Below, one piece after another: positions 16,703-25,710 of a stretch of 64,000 nucleotides of DNA (position 1 is its first letter; every line of letters starts with the position of its first letter). The position numbers were made by a program, and so were the translations under genes. This DNA comes from Mycobacterium paraense (GTDB lineage: Bacteria; Actinomycetota; Actinomycetes; Mycobacteriales; Mycobacteriaceae): contig NZ_LQPM01000009.1 of the NCBI RefSeq assembly GCF_002101815.1, forward strand, positions 82,448-146,447, written 5' to 3'. The notes under the pieces were generated by a model, which did no database searches, had not been told where the DNA came from, and worked only from the letters and a program-made list of their open reading frames with translations.

Positions 16703-17743
16703 TCAGCAGGCGCCCGGCCGGCTGGGCGGCGGCGTGAAACCGCTGGGCCAGACGGTGCCGTCGCCGTAGAGAACGTCGGTCAGGTTCGCGCCACCGAGGT
16801 CGGCGCCCGAGAGATTGGCGTCGCACAGGTTCGCCTTGGTGAGGTCGGCATTCGCCAGATGCGCCCCGCGCAGGTCCGTTCCGCTCAGTCCGGCACGCCA
16901 CAAGTGCGCATAGGACAGCCGGGCGCCGCGGAGTTTGGAGCCGACGATCAGGGCGTCATCCAGTGTCGCGCCGTACAAATACACGTTCTCGAGTCGCGCC
17001 AGGCCCAAGTTGGCACCGCGCAAGTCGGAGGAATTCATGCTGACGTCGGAGTAATCCGCCGCCGTTTCGGCCAGAAAGCTGGCACCCCGCAGGCACGTGT
17101 GCGAAAAATCTACCGATTCATTCGCCGCATCGTGGCTCCGATCGCGCCGGCCCACCACGTAGATCACCGTTTGAATGTCCTCGCTGGGACGGGGGTCGGT
17201 CGTAGCGGCAGCGGTCAGGGCGGTCCGGGCCCCCAGCGGGGTCGGTGAATTGGCAACCGCCGCAAGCGGATTCGAATCGGCACACGCACCCGTGCCGACT
17301 GCCGCATGGCCGCGGACAAAGGATGTCAGGACGTTGTAGACGTCCTGGTGTTCGGTCGGCGTGTCCGTCGCAAGCGTGTCCAACGCGTAAATCCCGCCGA
17401 GTCGTACGTCGAGGTTGTCCGATCCGAGGTGCTCGATCGCCTTGCTGTAGCGATCGCTCGCCTGCTGGCGCGTGTTGGCTTGCAGCGTCTGCTCCGAGAG
17501 CTGCACGGTCTGCTTCGAGACCTTGAAGGTTCCATAGGCGACGACGGCCGTACCGATCGCCACGACGGACGTGGCGACAGCCCCGACCGACTTCCACCCC
17601 GGCCAGGAAAAAACTGTTATCAGCACCCGAATGACGCGTTCCCGCCTTGACGATGCGCGGCGGGTGAGACCAAGGCCGTCACCGGGCAGGCCGTTGACTT
17701 TTGGGGCGGGAAGCGGCGGTGCGCCCTGCCTAACCGATGTCAT
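16703..17743 (-). CDS. Membrane-anchored pentapeptide-repeat protein
   Basis: 346 residues. A basic N-terminal tail, a hydrophobic segment around residues 45-70 (VGAVATSVVAIGTAVVAYGT), a probable coiled region (KQTVQLSEQTLQANTRQQ) and an RYSKAIEHLGSDNLDVRLGG motif followed by ALDTLATDT. From about residue 215 come A(D/N)LxX pentapeptide repeats (SSDLRGANLGLARLENVYLY, then TDLRGAHLANADLTKANLCD) forming a beta-helix. This layout is common in bacterial membrane proteins of unknown role. Repeats often bind protein partners. No equivalent is known to me between Rv0358 and Rv0359 in M. tuberculosis, so it may be an insertion. Confidence 0.8.
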   Translation of the reverse strand: MTSVRQGAPPLPAPKVNGLPGDGLGLTRRASSRRERVIRVLITVFSWPGWKSVGAVATSVVAIGTAVVAYGTFKVSKQTVQLSEQTLQANTRQQASDRYSKAIEHLGSDNLDVRLGGIYALDTLATDTPTEHQDVYNVLTSFVRGHAAVGTGACADSNPLAAVANSPTPLGARTALTAAATTDPRPSEDIQTVIYVVGRRDRSHDAANESVDFSHTCLRGASFLAETAADYSDVSMNSSDLRGANLGLARLENVYLYGATLDDALIVGSKLRGARLSYAHLWRAGLSGTDLRGAHLANADLTKANLCDANLSGADLGGANLTDVLYGDGTVWPSGFTPPPSRPGAC

Positions 17744-17833
17744 GGCGTTGAGCGTCGCTCACCCCCTCGCCTGCACGCATGAGTAGTCGAGTACTCCAAT
17801 GTCTCGATAACGGACGGCGGCCCGCGCGTCCGG

Positions 17834-17839
17834 TAGTTT
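17834..17839 (+). promoter_or_regulatory. Probable -10 box of a leaderless M50 protease transcript
   Basis: TAGTTT (TANNNT) ends six bases before the GTG at 17846, and no ribosome site precedes that GTG. Together these suggest transcription starts at or beside the start codon. Confidence 0.4.
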
Positions 17840-17845
17840 CGACCG

Positions 17846-18622
17846 GTGAGCTTCCCCGGCCGGCAACACGAATCGGTGCGGCCCAGCCCGATTTTCTTGG
17901 GCCTGGTCGCGCTGACGGCGGCCGGCGGCGTGCTGGCCTGGCTGGCCGGATCGAGCGTGCGGCCGCTGTCCTACGCCGGGGTCTTCACCTTCGTGATCGC
18001 GGGCTGGCTGGTGTCGCTGTGCCTGCACGAGTTCGGGCACGCGGTGACCGCCTGGCGCTTCGGCGACCACGATGTCGCCGTCCGCGGCTACCTGACGCTG
18101 GATCCGCGGCGGTACAGCCACCCCGCGCTGTCGCTCGTGCTGCCGATGGTGGTCATCCTGCTGGGCGGCATCGGCCTGCCGGGCGCCGCGGTGTACGTGC
18201 GGACCTGGTTCATGACCCCGGCCCGCCGCAGCATGGTCAGCCTGGCGGGCCCGGCGGCCAACCTGGTGCTGGCCGTGCTGCTGCTGGCGCTGACCCGCCT
18301 GTTTTACGACCCGGCCCACGCGGTCCTGTGGGCGGGCGTGGCGTTCCTGGGCTTCCTTCAGCTGACCGCGGTGTTGCTTAACCTGCTGCCCGTTCCGGGC
18401 CTCGACGGCTACGACGCGCTGGAACCGCATCTGAGCCCGGAGACGCAGCGCGCGCTGGCCCCGGCCAAGCAGTGGGGCTTCTTCGTCCTGATCTTCCTGC
18501 TGCTGGCGGCCAGCCCGTGGTTCTTCCGCGTGGTGCTCTGGCTGTTCGATTTCTCCGGCGTGCCGCACTGGCTGGTGTCCGCCGGCAACCAGCTGACCCG
18601 TTTCTGGAGCGGCTGGGTCTGA
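17846..18622 (+). CDS. Site-2-protease family (M50) membrane metalloprotease
   Basis: 258 residues with about six hydrophobic helices. LCLHEFGHAV holds the zinc-binding HExxH near residue 62, and LLPVPGLDGYDAL near residue 190 supplies the third ligand (Asp) as in the NPxDG-type motif. Such proteases cleave transmembrane substrates within the bilayer, often to release regulators; the substrate here is unknown. It corresponds in place to Rv0359. GTG start. It lies 41 bases before the CDF exporter gene and its promoter. Confidence 0.85.
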   Translation: MSFPGRQHESVRPSPIFLGLVALTAAGGVLAWLAGSSVRPLSYAGVFTFVIAGWLVSLCLHEFGHAVTAWRFGDHDVAVRGYLTLDPRRYSHPALSLVLPMVVILLGGIGLPGAAVYVRTWFMTPARRSMVSLAGPAANLVLAVLLLALTRLFYDPAHAVLWAGVAFLGFLQLTAVLLNLLPVPGLDGYDALEPHLSPETQRALAPAKQWGFFVLIFLLLAASPWFFRVVLWLFDFSGVPHWLVSAGNQLTRFWSGWV

Positions 18623-18625
18623 CGT

Positions 18626-18655
18626 TTGCCATATATGCGCCATTGCGCATATATT
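18626..18655 (+). promoter_or_regulatory. CDF exporter promoter with embedded metal-sensor-type operator
   Basis: A perfect inverted repeat, ATATATGCGC (18631-18640) and GCGCATATAT (18645-18654) separated by CATT, lies between a -35-like TTGCCA (18626-18631) and a -10-like TATATT (18650-18655), spacing 18. Imperfect AT-rich repeats of this size are typical sites for ArsR/SmtB metal sensors. Repression would block polymerase directly and metal would release it. The start ATG at 18664 is about eight bases after the -10, so the transcript may be leaderless. The sensor gene is not nearby. Confidence 0.65.
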
Positions 18656-18663
18656 GCTGGGCT

Positions 18664-19572
18664 ATGGGCGCCGGCCACAACCACACCCCCGCCGAGGGCG
18701 ACTTGTCCCGGATGATTCCGCGCATGGTCGTCGCGGCGGCGATCCTGGCGGCGTTCTTCGTCATCGAGTTGACCACCTCGCTGCTGATCAATTCGATCGC
18801 ACTGCTGGCCGACGCGGGACACATGCTGACCGACGTCGTCGCGGTGTTCATGGGGCTGGCCGCGGTGACCCTGGCCCGCCGCGGCAGCTCGTCGCCCGCG
18901 CGCACGTATGGGTGGCACCGGGCGGAGGTGTTCACCGCGGTCGCCAACGCGGGGCTGCTGATCGGCGTGGCCCTGTTCATCCTGTGGGAGGCGATCCAGC
19001 GGCTCAAGGAAACCCCGTCGATCCCCGGCGTGCCGATGATCGTCGTCGCGCTGCTCGGCCTGCTGGCCAACCTGGTGGTCGCGCTGCTGCTGCGGTCGCA
19101 CGCGCAAGGCAGCCTGGCGGTCAGGGGCGCCTACATGGAGGTGGTGGCCGACAGCGTCGGCAGCCTCGGCGTGCTGATCGCCGGCGTGGTCACGGTGACG
19201 ACGCGCTGGCCGTACGCCGACGTGGTGGTCGCCGTGCTGGTCGCGCTGTGGGTGGCCCCCCGCGCCATCTCGCTGGCCCGCGACGCGCTGCGCATCCTGT
19301 CCGAGGCCTCGCCGGCCCACATCGACGTCGAGGAGTTGCGCAGCGCGCTCGGCGCCGTCGACGGCGTCACCGAGGTGCACGACCTGCACGTGTGGACGCT
19401 CTCGCCCGGCAAGGACATGTGCACCGCGCACCTGACCAGCGACGCCGACTCCGCCCGCGTGCTGCAGGACGCGCGCGCGGTGCTGTCGGCGCGCGGGCTG
19501 GACCACGCGACCGTGCAGATCGAGTGCCCGGGCGGCGCCGACTCGTGCTCGGAAAGCTCCGAGAGTTACTGA
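18664..19572 (+). CDS. Cation diffusion facilitator (CDF/ZnT) metal exporter
   Basis: 302 residues with six membrane helices. The metal site appears as SIALLADAGHMLTDVVAV (H/D set in helix II) and YMEVVADSVGSLGVLIAG (helix V), with a short His-bearing N-terminus GHNHTPAEG and a cytosolic C-terminal domain (VTEVHDLHVWTLSPGKDM). It exchanges Zn2+, Co2+ or similar ions for protons. The upstream operator fits metal-induced expression. In M. tuberculosis this position is, as I recall, held by mgtE rather than a CDF gene, so the metal transporter here is different. Confidence 0.92.
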   Translation: MGAGHNHTPAEGDLSRMIPRMVVAAAILAAFFVIELTTSLLINSIALLADAGHMLTDVVAVFMGLAAVTLARRGSSSPARTYGWHRAEVFTAVANAGLLIGVALFILWEAIQRLKETPSIPGVPMIVVALLGLLANLVVALLLRSHAQGSLAVRGAYMEVVADSVGSLGVLIAGVVTVTTRWPYADVVVAVLVALWVAPRAISLARDALRILSEASPAHIDVEELRSALGAVDGVTEVHDLHVWTLSPGKDMCTAHLTSDADSARVLQDARAVLSARGLDHATVQIECPGGADSCSESSESY

Positions 19573-19982
19573 AGCCCCAGCGCGGCGCGGGCCGAGGGGT
19601 CGCAGTCGTCGAGCAGGTCCAGGCAGCGCTGGTATTCGTCGGTCTCGCCGATGGTGTCGGCCGCCTTCGCCAGTGCCGCGACGCAACGCAGGAAGCCCCG
19701 GTTGGGCTCGTGCGCGTACGGCACCGGCCCGAAGCCCTTCCAGCCGTTGCGCCGCAGCTGGTCCAGGCCGCGGTGGTAGCCGGTGCGGGCGTAGGCGTAG
19801 GCGGTGACGGCCTTGTCTTCCGCCAGCGCCTCCTCGGCCAGCGCCGCCCAGGCCACCGACGCCGACGGGTGCGCGGCGGCGACGGAGCTCGGGCTTTCGT
19901 TGGCCAGCAGCTCCGCCTCGGCGTCGCTATCGCCGGGCAGCAGGATCGGATCGGGTCCGAGAAGATCTCCCATCGACGTCAT
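19566..19982 (-). CDS. DUF3151 family protein (Rv0360c-like)
   Basis: 138 residues, helical and cytosolic. VAWAALAEEAL...VTAYAYARTGYHRGLDQLR, then NGWKGFGPVPYAHEPNRGFL and a C-terminal ECQ-like YQRCLDLLDDCDP match DUF3151. Function unknown. ATG at 19982 (MTSMGDLL) is preferred; a further ATG at 19973 is possible, while the longest frame would overlap the divergent gene at 20030. Its stop overlaps the CDF gene end by seven bases. Confidence 0.78.
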   Translation of the reverse strand: MTSMGDLLGPDPILLPGDSDAEAELLANESPSSVAAAHPSASVAWAALAEEALAEDKAVTAYAYARTGYHRGLDQLRRNGWKGFGPVPYAHEPNRGFLRCVAALAKAADTIGETDEYQRCLDLLDDCDPSARAALGLQ

Positions 19983-20017
19983 GGTGTCTATTTTGCCGTC
20001 CCCCCGGTGCGGGTCGC

Positions 20018-20023
20018 TAAGCT
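20018..20023 (+). promoter_or_regulatory. Probable -10 box of a leaderless transcript
   Basis: TAAGCT ends six bases before the ATG at 20030, without any Shine-Dalgarno sequence between. This supports that start and a leaderless mRNA. Confidence 0.4.
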
Positions 20024-20029
20024 CCTTGC

Positions 20030-20851
20030 ATGTCCAATCCACCCGAACCCGACCGCGGCGGCGCGCCGAGGCGGCCGGGCGGCGAAGCGCCCGGCGGCGA
20101 GGGCGCCGAGGGCCAGCCGATGGTGCCCGACGATCCCGAGACCGAGACGGTGGTGATCAACAAATCCGATCGGGGCGGCGACCCCGACGCGGATCCGGAC
20201 GGGGCGCAACGCGAACGTCGTTTCACCGCACCGGGATTCGACGCGAAGGAGACCCAGGTCATCGCGACTTCCGCCGAGCCCGCCACGGAGGTGTTCGCCT
20301 CGCCGCCGGCGGGCCAACCCGCGCCGGCGCAGCAGGGAGTTCCCCCGAAAGCCGCTGTGCCGCAATCCATCCCGCCCCGGCTTGGGGCAAAGCTGCGCAC
20401 GACGCGGCAATTCAACTGGGGCTGGGTGCTGGCGCTGGTTGTGGTGGTGCTGGCGCTGGCGGCGATCGCGATCCTGGGCACCGTGCTGCTGACCCGCGGC
20501 AAGCACTCGAAAGTCTCTGAGGAAGACCAGGTTCGGCACACCATCCAGCAGTACGACGTCGCGGTGCAGCGCGGCGACCTGACCGCGCTGCGCACCATGA
20601 CGTGCGGGAACGCCCGCGACGGATACGTCGACTACGACGAACACGCCTGGCAGGAGACCTACCAGCGGGTGTCGGCGGCCAAGCAGTATCCGGTGATCGC
20701 CAGCATCGACCAGGTCGTCGTCAACGGCCAGCACGCCGAGGCGAACATCACCACGTTCATGGCCTACGACCCGTCGCTGCGCTCGACGCGCAGCCTCGAC
20801 CTGCAATACCGCGACGACCACTGGAAGATCTGCCAGTCCCCCAGCGGCTAG
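20030..20851 (+). CDS. Single-pass membrane protein, Rv0361-like
   Basis: 273 residues. A long acidic, proline/glycine-rich cytoplasmic part (MSNPPEPDRGGAPRRPGGEA and on) precedes one helix near residues 130-153 (WVLALVVVVLALAAIAILGT). The extracytoplasmic domain of about 115 residues (HTIQQYDVAVQRGDLTALRT, ending LDLQYRDDHWKICQS) has the NTF2-like/DUF4878 look common in mycobacterial membrane proteins. Function unknown. Its stop overlaps fba by four bases. Confidence 0.78.
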   Translation: MSNPPEPDRGGAPRRPGGEAPGGEGAEGQPMVPDDPETETVVINKSDRGGDPDADPDGAQRERRFTAPGFDAKETQVIATSAEPATEVFASPPAGQPAPAQQGVPPKAAVPQSIPPRLGAKLRTTRQFNWGWVLALVVVVLALAAIAILGTVLLTRGKHSKVSEEDQVRHTIQQYDVAVQRGDLTALRTMTCGNARDGYVDYDEHAWQETYQRVSAAKQYPVIASIDQVVVNGQHAEANITTFMAYDPSLRSTRSLDLQYRDDHWKICQSPSG

Positions 20852-21885
20852 CGGGCGCCGAGTGACTTCCCGGCGCAGTGCAGGTCGTTGCAGGCCTCCA
20901 GGACGCGCTCGCTCATGCCGGCCTCGGCCATCTTGAGGTACGTGCGCGGGTCGTAGGCCTTCTTGACGCCCACCTCGCCGTCGACCTTGAGCACGCCGTC
21001 GTAGTTGGTGAACATGTGGCCGGCGATCGGGCGGGTGAACGCGTACTGGGTGTCGGTGTCGACGTTCATCTTGACCACGCCGTAGCGCAGCGCCTCCTCG
21101 ATCTCCGACTTCAGCGAGCCCGAGCCGCCGTGGAACACGAAGTCGAACGGCTTGGATCCCTCGGGCAGGTCCAGCTTGGCCGACGCCACCCGCTGCCCCT
21201 GCGCGAGGATGTCGGGGCGCAGCTTGACGTTGCCGGGCTTGTAGACGCCGTGCACGTTGCCGAACGTCGCGGCCAGCAGGTACCTGCCGTGCTCGCCGTG
21301 GCCCAGCGCGTCGATCGTCTTCTCGAAGTCCTCGGGCGTGGTGTAGAGCTTGTCGTTGATCTCGTTGGCGACGCCGTCCTCCTCGCCGCCCACCACGCCG
21401 ATCTCGATCTCCAGGACGATCTTCGCCGCCGCCGCCTGCTTGAGCAGCTCCTGCGCGATGTCCAGGTTCTCTTCGATCGGCACCGCCGAGCCGTCCCACA
21501 TGTGGGACTGGAACAGCGGATCGCCGCCCGCGCTCACGCGCGCCGCCGAGATCGCCAGCAGCGGGCGCACGTAGCTGTCGAGCTTGTCCTTGGGGCAGTG
21601 GTCGGTGTGCAGCGCGACGTTGATCGGGTATTTGGCCGCGACGACGCGGGCGAACTCCGCCAGCGCGACGGCGCCGGTCACCATGTCCTTGACCCCGAGG
21701 CCGGACGCGAACTCCGCACCGCCGGTGGAGAATTGGATGATGCCGTCGCTGCCGGCGTCGGCGAAGCCTTTGATCGCCGCGTTGAGGGTTTCCGAGGACG
21801 TGCAGTTGATGGCCGGGAAGGCGTAGGAGTTCTCCTTGGCCCGGCCCAGCATCTCGGCGTAGATCTCGGGGGTTGCGATGGGCAT
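20848..21885 (-). CDS. fba: Class II fructose-1,6-bisphosphate aldolase
   Basis: 345 residues, the mycobacterial class II size. Zinc site and catalytic residues are visible: VALHTDHCP, EIEIGVVGGEEDG, GNVHGVYKPG and FVFHGGSGS; the sodium/phosphate loop NVDTDTQYAFTRP is also present. It splits fructose 1,6-bisphosphate into DHAP and glyceraldehyde 3-phosphate and is normally essential. AGGAGG lies five bases before the ATG, fixing the start at 21885; the much longer open frame upstream is antisense to the DedA gene. Confidence 0.97.
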   Translation of the reverse strand: MPIATPEIYAEMLGRAKENSYAFPAINCTSSETLNAAIKGFADAGSDGIIQFSTGGAEFASGLGVKDMVTGAVALAEFARVVAAKYPINVALHTDHCPKDKLDSYVRPLLAISAARVSAGGDPLFQSHMWDGSAVPIEENLDIAQELLKQAAAAKIVLEIEIGVVGGEEDGVANEINDKLYTTPEDFEKTIDALGHGEHGRYLLAATFGNVHGVYKPGNVKLRPDILAQGQRVASAKLDLPEGSKPFDFVFHGGSGSLKSEIEEALRYGVVKMNVDTDTQYAFTRPIAGHMFTNYDGVLKVDGEVGVKKAYDPRTYLKMAEAGMSERVLEACNDLHCAGKSLGAR

Positions 21886-21929
21886 GGGCTCCTCCTGGCG
21901 GCTGGGCCCATCCAGTATCGCAACAAAGG

Positions 21930-21935
21930 TATGTT
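21930..21935 (+). promoter_or_regulatory. Probable -10 box for the DedA gene
   Basis: TATGTT ends eight bases before the GTG at 21944 in the 58-base gap between divergent fba and DedA genes. The distance fits a leaderless or very short leader. Confidence 0.35.
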
Positions 21936-21943
21936 GAAGCATC

Positions 21944-22648
21944 GTGAGCACCACCGTGACGGCCCTGCCGGACATCCTCGACCCGATGTACTGGCTGGGC
22001 GCCAATGGCGTCTTCGGATCGGCGGTGCTGCCCGGCATCCTGGTCATCGTCTTCATCGAGACCGGGCTGCTGTTTCCACTGCTCCCCGGCGAATCGCTGC
22101 TGTTCACCGGCGGGCTGCTGGCCGCGCACCCCAACCCGCCCGCGAGCATCTGGGTGCTGGCGCCGTCCGTCGCGGCGGTCGCGATCCTGGGCGACCAGAC
22201 CGGGTACTTCATCGGGCGGCGGATCGGTCCGGCGCTGTTCAAGAAGGAGGACTCCCGCTTCTTCAAGAAGCACTACGTCACGGAGTCACACGCGTTCTTC
22301 GAGAAGTACGGGCCCTGGGCGATCATCCTCGCGCGGTTCGCCCCGTTCGTGCGGACGTTCGTCCCGCCGGTGGCCGGGGTGTCCTACATGCGCTACCCGG
22401 TGTTCCTCGGGTTCGACATCGTCGGCGGCATCCTCTGGGGCGGCGGTGTGACGCTTGCGGGCTACTTCCTGGGCACGGTCCCGTTCGTGCACCAGAACCT
22501 GGAAAAGATCATCCTGGGCATCCTGTTCGTCTCGCTGATCCCCGCGTTCATCGCCGCCTGGCGCGCCTACCGGGGGCGCCGCCGCGGGGCCGGCCAGGAG
22601 ACCGACTCAGGACACTCGGCTTCTGCGGTACGCAACGAAAGCGTCTAG
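21944..22648 (+). CDS. DedA-family membrane protein
   Basis: 234 residues with about five hydrophobic stretches. The DedA/VTT domain shows FPLLPGESLLFTGG, GDQTGYFIGRRIG and the reentrant-loop motif LARFAPFVRTFVPPVAGVSYM. DedA proteins recycle lipid carriers or flip phospholipids and support envelope stability. GTG start. The last 42 bases overlap the convergent acetoacetyl-CoA synthetase gene. It matches Rv0364 in location. Confidence 0.88.
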   Translation: MSTTVTALPDILDPMYWLGANGVFGSAVLPGILVIVFIETGLLFPLLPGESLLFTGGLLAAHPNPPASIWVLAPSVAAVAILGDQTGYFIGRRIGPALFKKEDSRFFKKHYVTESHAFFEKYGPWAIILARFAPFVRTFVPPVAGVSYMRYPVFLGFDIVGGILWGGGVTLAGYFLGTVPFVHQNLEKIILGILFVSLIPAFIAAWRAYRGRRRGAGQETDSGHSASAVRNESV

Positions 22649-24559
22649 CAGCTCCGGCCTGTCGAGCGAGCTCTGCTGCACGGCCTGATCCGGCGCGGCC
22701 CCGAGCAGGATCCGCTTGATCGGGATCTCCAGCCGCTTGCCGGTCAGCGTCCGCGGGATGCCCGGAACGTCCAGGATGTCGTCGGGCACGTGGCGCGGCG
22801 AGGCATGCCGGCGGATCTCGCCGACGATTTTGGACCGCAGCGCCTCGTCGAGTTCCGCGCCGTCCGCCAGGTGCACGAAGAGCGGCATCCAGTAGCCGCC
22901 GTCGTCCTGCTCGACGCCGACGACCAGGCAGTCGGTCACCTCCGGCATCCGTTCGACGGCCGTGTAGATCTCCGCGCTGCCCATCCGCACGCCCATCCGG
23001 TTCAGGGTGGCGTCCGAACGGCCGTGCACCACAACCGATCCCCGGTCGCTGATGGTGATCCAGTCCCCGTGGCACCACACGCCCGGGTACTTGTCGAAGT
23101 AGGCGCCGCGGTAGCGGCTGCCGTCGTCGTCGTTCCAGAAGAACACCGGCATCGACGGCATCGGCTTGGTCAGCACCAGCTCGCCCTCTTCACCGATGAC
23201 GGGGTTCCCCTCGCCCTGCCAGGCCTCGATGGCCGCGCCCAGGCAGATGCAGGACAGCTCGCCGGCCACCACCGGCAGGATCGAGCAGCCGCCGATGAAG
23301 GCGGTGCACACGTCGGTGCCGCCGCTCATCGAGATCACCGGGACCGGCCGGCCAAGTCCCTCCTGGACCCAACGGAATCCGGACGCCGGCAGCGGTGACC
23401 CGGTTGATCCCACCGCGCGCACGTTCTCCAGCGGGTACGACTCGCCCGGCCTCAATTCCTTTTTGGCGCAGGCCAACAGGTATCCGGCGCCGGCCCCGAG
23501 GAATGTGACGCCGGCGTCGGCGGCGACCCGCCACAGCCCGTCGGTGCCCGGATGCGTCGGGCTGCCGTCGTAGAGCACGATGGTGGCGTCGGCCAGCAGG
23601 CCGGACACCAGGAAGTTCCACATCATCCAGCTGGTCGACGAGTACCACAGGAAGCGGTCGCCGGGCTTGAGCTCGAGTTGCAGGTTCAGGTACTTGAGGT
23701 GCTCGAGCACCACGCCGCCGTGACCGTGCACGATGCCCTTGGGCTTGCCGGTGGTGCCCGACGAGAACATCACCCACAGCGGGTGGGCGAACGGGACCGG
23801 CGTGATGTCCAGGGCGGCATCGTTTTCGATCGCCGCGGCCCACGGCACGGTGTCGGCGTCGACGTCGAGCCCGAGCCGCGGCACCACCACGGTGGCCTTC
23901 AGCGTCGGCATCGCCTGCCGGATCGTCGCCAGCTCGGCGCGCCGGTCGATGCGCTTGCCGGCGTACACCGAGCCGTCGGTGGCCACCAGCACGGCCGGCT
24001 CGACCTGGCCGAGCCGCGCGATGACGCCGTCCACCGACACGTCCTGGTTGCACACCCCCCAGATCGCGCCGACGGCGGCCGTGGCCAGGGCGGCGACGAC
24101 GGCCTCGCCGACGTTGGGCAGGTACCCGACGACGGCGTCGCCGGGCCTGACGCCGAGGCCGCGCAGGTAGGCCGCGAACGCCGCCGTCTCCCGCTGCAGC
24201 CTCGCCCAGGACCACTCGGTGGATCCGTCCTCACCGACGACGATCATCGCGGGGCGCTCGTCGGTGGCGTGCCGGAATATCTCGGTGGCGTAGTTGAGCG
24301 TGGCGCTGGGGAACCACTCGGCGCCGGGCATGGACCGCGCGCCCAGCACAGCGCGGGGCGGACTGTCCGCCCGGATGTCGAAGTAGGCCCAGACGGCGTC
24401 CCAGAACCAGTCGATGTCGTCCACCGACTTTGCCCACAGGCTTTGGTAGTCGCGGTACTCGCCGCGGCCGGTCTCGGCCAGCCAGGCCATGAAGCGGGTG
24501 AGGTTGGCGCCGGCAAGCGTTGCCTCGTCGGGGATCCAGCCGCCGCTCAGTTCGCTCAT
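22607..24559 (-). CDS. aacS: Acetoacetate-CoA ligase
   Basis: 650 residues, standard for acetoacetyl-CoA synthetase. The adenylation core is [19 protein letters not shown], with [17 protein letters not shown] and [15 protein letters not shown] typical of AacS rather than acetyl-CoA synthetase, and [19 protein letters not shown] plus a C-terminal [12 protein letters not shown] lysine. It activates acetoacetate with ATP and CoA in the cytosol, letting the cell use ketone bodies. The start overlaps the stop of the GH76 gene as ATGA, so these two are co-translated. In M. tuberculosis the GH76 and DedA genes are, as I recall, direct neighbours without this gene. Confidence 0.9.
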   Translation of the reverse strand: MSELSGGWIPDEATLAGANLTRFMAWLAETGRGEYRDYQSLWAKSVDDIDWFWDAVWAYFDIRADSPPRAVLGARSMPGAEWFPSATLNYATEIFRHATDERPAMIVVGEDGSTEWSWARLQRETAAFAAYLRGLGVRPGDAVVGYLPNVGEAVVAALATAAVGAIWGVCNQDVSVDGVIARLGQVEPAVLVATDGSVYAGKRIDRRAELATIRQAMPTLKATVVVPRLGLDVDADTVPWAAAIENDAALDITPVPFAHPLWVMFSSGTTGKPKGIVHGHGGVVLEHLKYLNLQLELKPGDRFLWYSSTSWMMWNFLVSGLLADATIVLYDGSPTHPGTDGLWRVAADAGVTFLGAGAGYLLACAKKELRPGESYPLENVRAVGSTGSPLPASGFRWVQEGLGRPVPVISMSGGTDVCTAFIGGCSILPVVAGELSCICLGAAIEAWQGEGNPVIGEEGELVLTKPMPSMPVFFWNDDDGSRYRGAYFDKYPGVWCHGDWITISDRGSVVVHGRSDATLNRMGVRMGSAEIYTAVERMPEVTDCLVVGVEQDDGGYWMPLFVHLADGAELDEALRSKIVGEIRRHASPRHVPDDILDVPGIPRTLTGKRLEIPIKRILLGAAPDQAVQQSSLDRPELLDAFVAYRRSRVS

Positions 24560-25677
24560 GTCTCGCTCACCGCGGTGACGTTACAGGCGGCCTCCATCAG
24601 CATCCACCCCGATAGCTGAACCGACAGATCCCGCTCGGCGATCTCCGACGCATTGACCGCGCCCCCGACGAACTGCGCCTCTTCGCCACCCGCCTTGGGC
24701 AGCTCGGCGTCGCGGTCCCAGAACGCGCCGAACAGCGGCAGCCCGTCCACCGTCTGCCGGTAGTCCCAGGCCGACTTCGCCGACGACAGCACGATGGTGC
24801 GGGCGGTGTCGCGGGCCACGGCGTCGTCGGCGGAGTCGCCCGGCAAGCCGGTGGCGACCAGCGCGAGGTAGCGGGCGGTGATGCCGCCGAACAGGCCGCC
24901 GTCGCCGCCGCCGGCGCCGCGCAGCACGCCCGACGGCGCCATCTGCTCGCCGACCGCCGCCACCAGCCGATGCACCCGGGCCTGATGCCGGGCCCTGGCC
25001 TCGGCGCCGGTGCGCGCGGCGAGCTCGGTCTCGAGCCCCAGCACGACGCCCTGGCAGTAGGTGTACTGCGCGCGCACCAGCGAGCCGGCCTTGATGCCGT
25101 CGAACACCAGGTGCGTCTCCGGGTCGATCAGGGTGCGGTCGATCCAGTCGCTCATCTGGTCGGCCCGCTGCAGGTGTTCGCCGTAGCGGGCGAGGAAGAT
25201 GCCCGCGGGGCCGTTGGCCGGGGCGTTGAAGAACTTGTCCTGCTTGCGCCACGGGATGCCGCCGCCGTCCGCGGGCGCCCACGCGTCGACGAACTGGTCG
25301 GCCAGCTTGGGCAGCGCGCGGTGGCGCTCGACGCCGGCCAGCCGGGCCGCGCGTTCCAGCGCCAAGGCCAGCCACGCCATGTCGTCGTAATAGCTGTTGG
25401 TCCAGCGGAAGTTGTTGCGCAGCCGGTGCGAGCGGACCTGGCGGTTGATCATCGCGTGCCGGTGCGGTTGGGGGTCGCGCAGCTGCGCGTCGACCAGGCA
25501 ATCCAGCAGGTGCGCCTGCCACCAGTAGTGCCAGGTGCCGAACAGCCGGTCTTTGCGGGTCGGCGGCCAGGCCACCACGCCCAGCTGGGTGCCCGGCAGC
25601 GCCCACAGCCGCTTCAGGTGTCGCTGCGCGACAGCGGCTTCCGAGCTGGCCGCCCGGTTGGCCCATAGCTGATCCAT
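24556..25677 (-). CDS. Glycoside hydrolase family 76 protein (Rv0365c-like)
   Basis: 373 residues, all-helical toroid type. FRWTNSYYDDMAWLALAL carries the conserved Asp pair (D98, D99) of GH76 alpha-1,6-mannanases. TWHYWWQAHLLDCLVDA and TYCQGVVLGLE also fit. There is no signal peptide, so it would act in the cytosol, which is odd for a mannan hydrolase; the true glycan is unknown. The ATG is preceded by the palindromic region at 25711-25804. Coupled to acetoacetyl-CoA synthetase downstream. Confidence 0.82.
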   Translation of the reverse strand: MDQLWANRAASSEAAVAQRHLKRLWALPGTQLGVVAWPPTRKDRLFGTWHYWWQAHLLDCLVDAQLRDPQPHRHAMINRQVRSHRLRNNFRWTNSYYDDMAWLALALERAARLAGVERHRALPKLADQFVDAWAPADGGGIPWRKQDKFFNAPANGPAGIFLARYGEHLQRADQMSDWIDRTLIDPETHLVFDGIKAGSLVRAQYTYCQGVVLGLETELAARTGAEARARHQARVHRLVAAVGEQMAPSGVLRGAGGGDGGLFGGITARYLALVATGLPGDSADDAVARDTARTIVLSSAKSAWDYRQTVDGLPLFGAFWDRDAELPKAGGEEAQFVGGAVNASEIAERDLSVQLSGWMLMEAACNVTAVSET

Positions 25678-25710
25678 ACCTGTCGATCCTGCCCTAGCGC
25701 GGTGTCCGTC

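Noticed and set aside
20848..22266. A longer aldolase start giving 472 residues
   Set aside because: The extension overlaps the divergent DedA gene, and AGGAGG before 21885 with the known family length fixes the shorter start.
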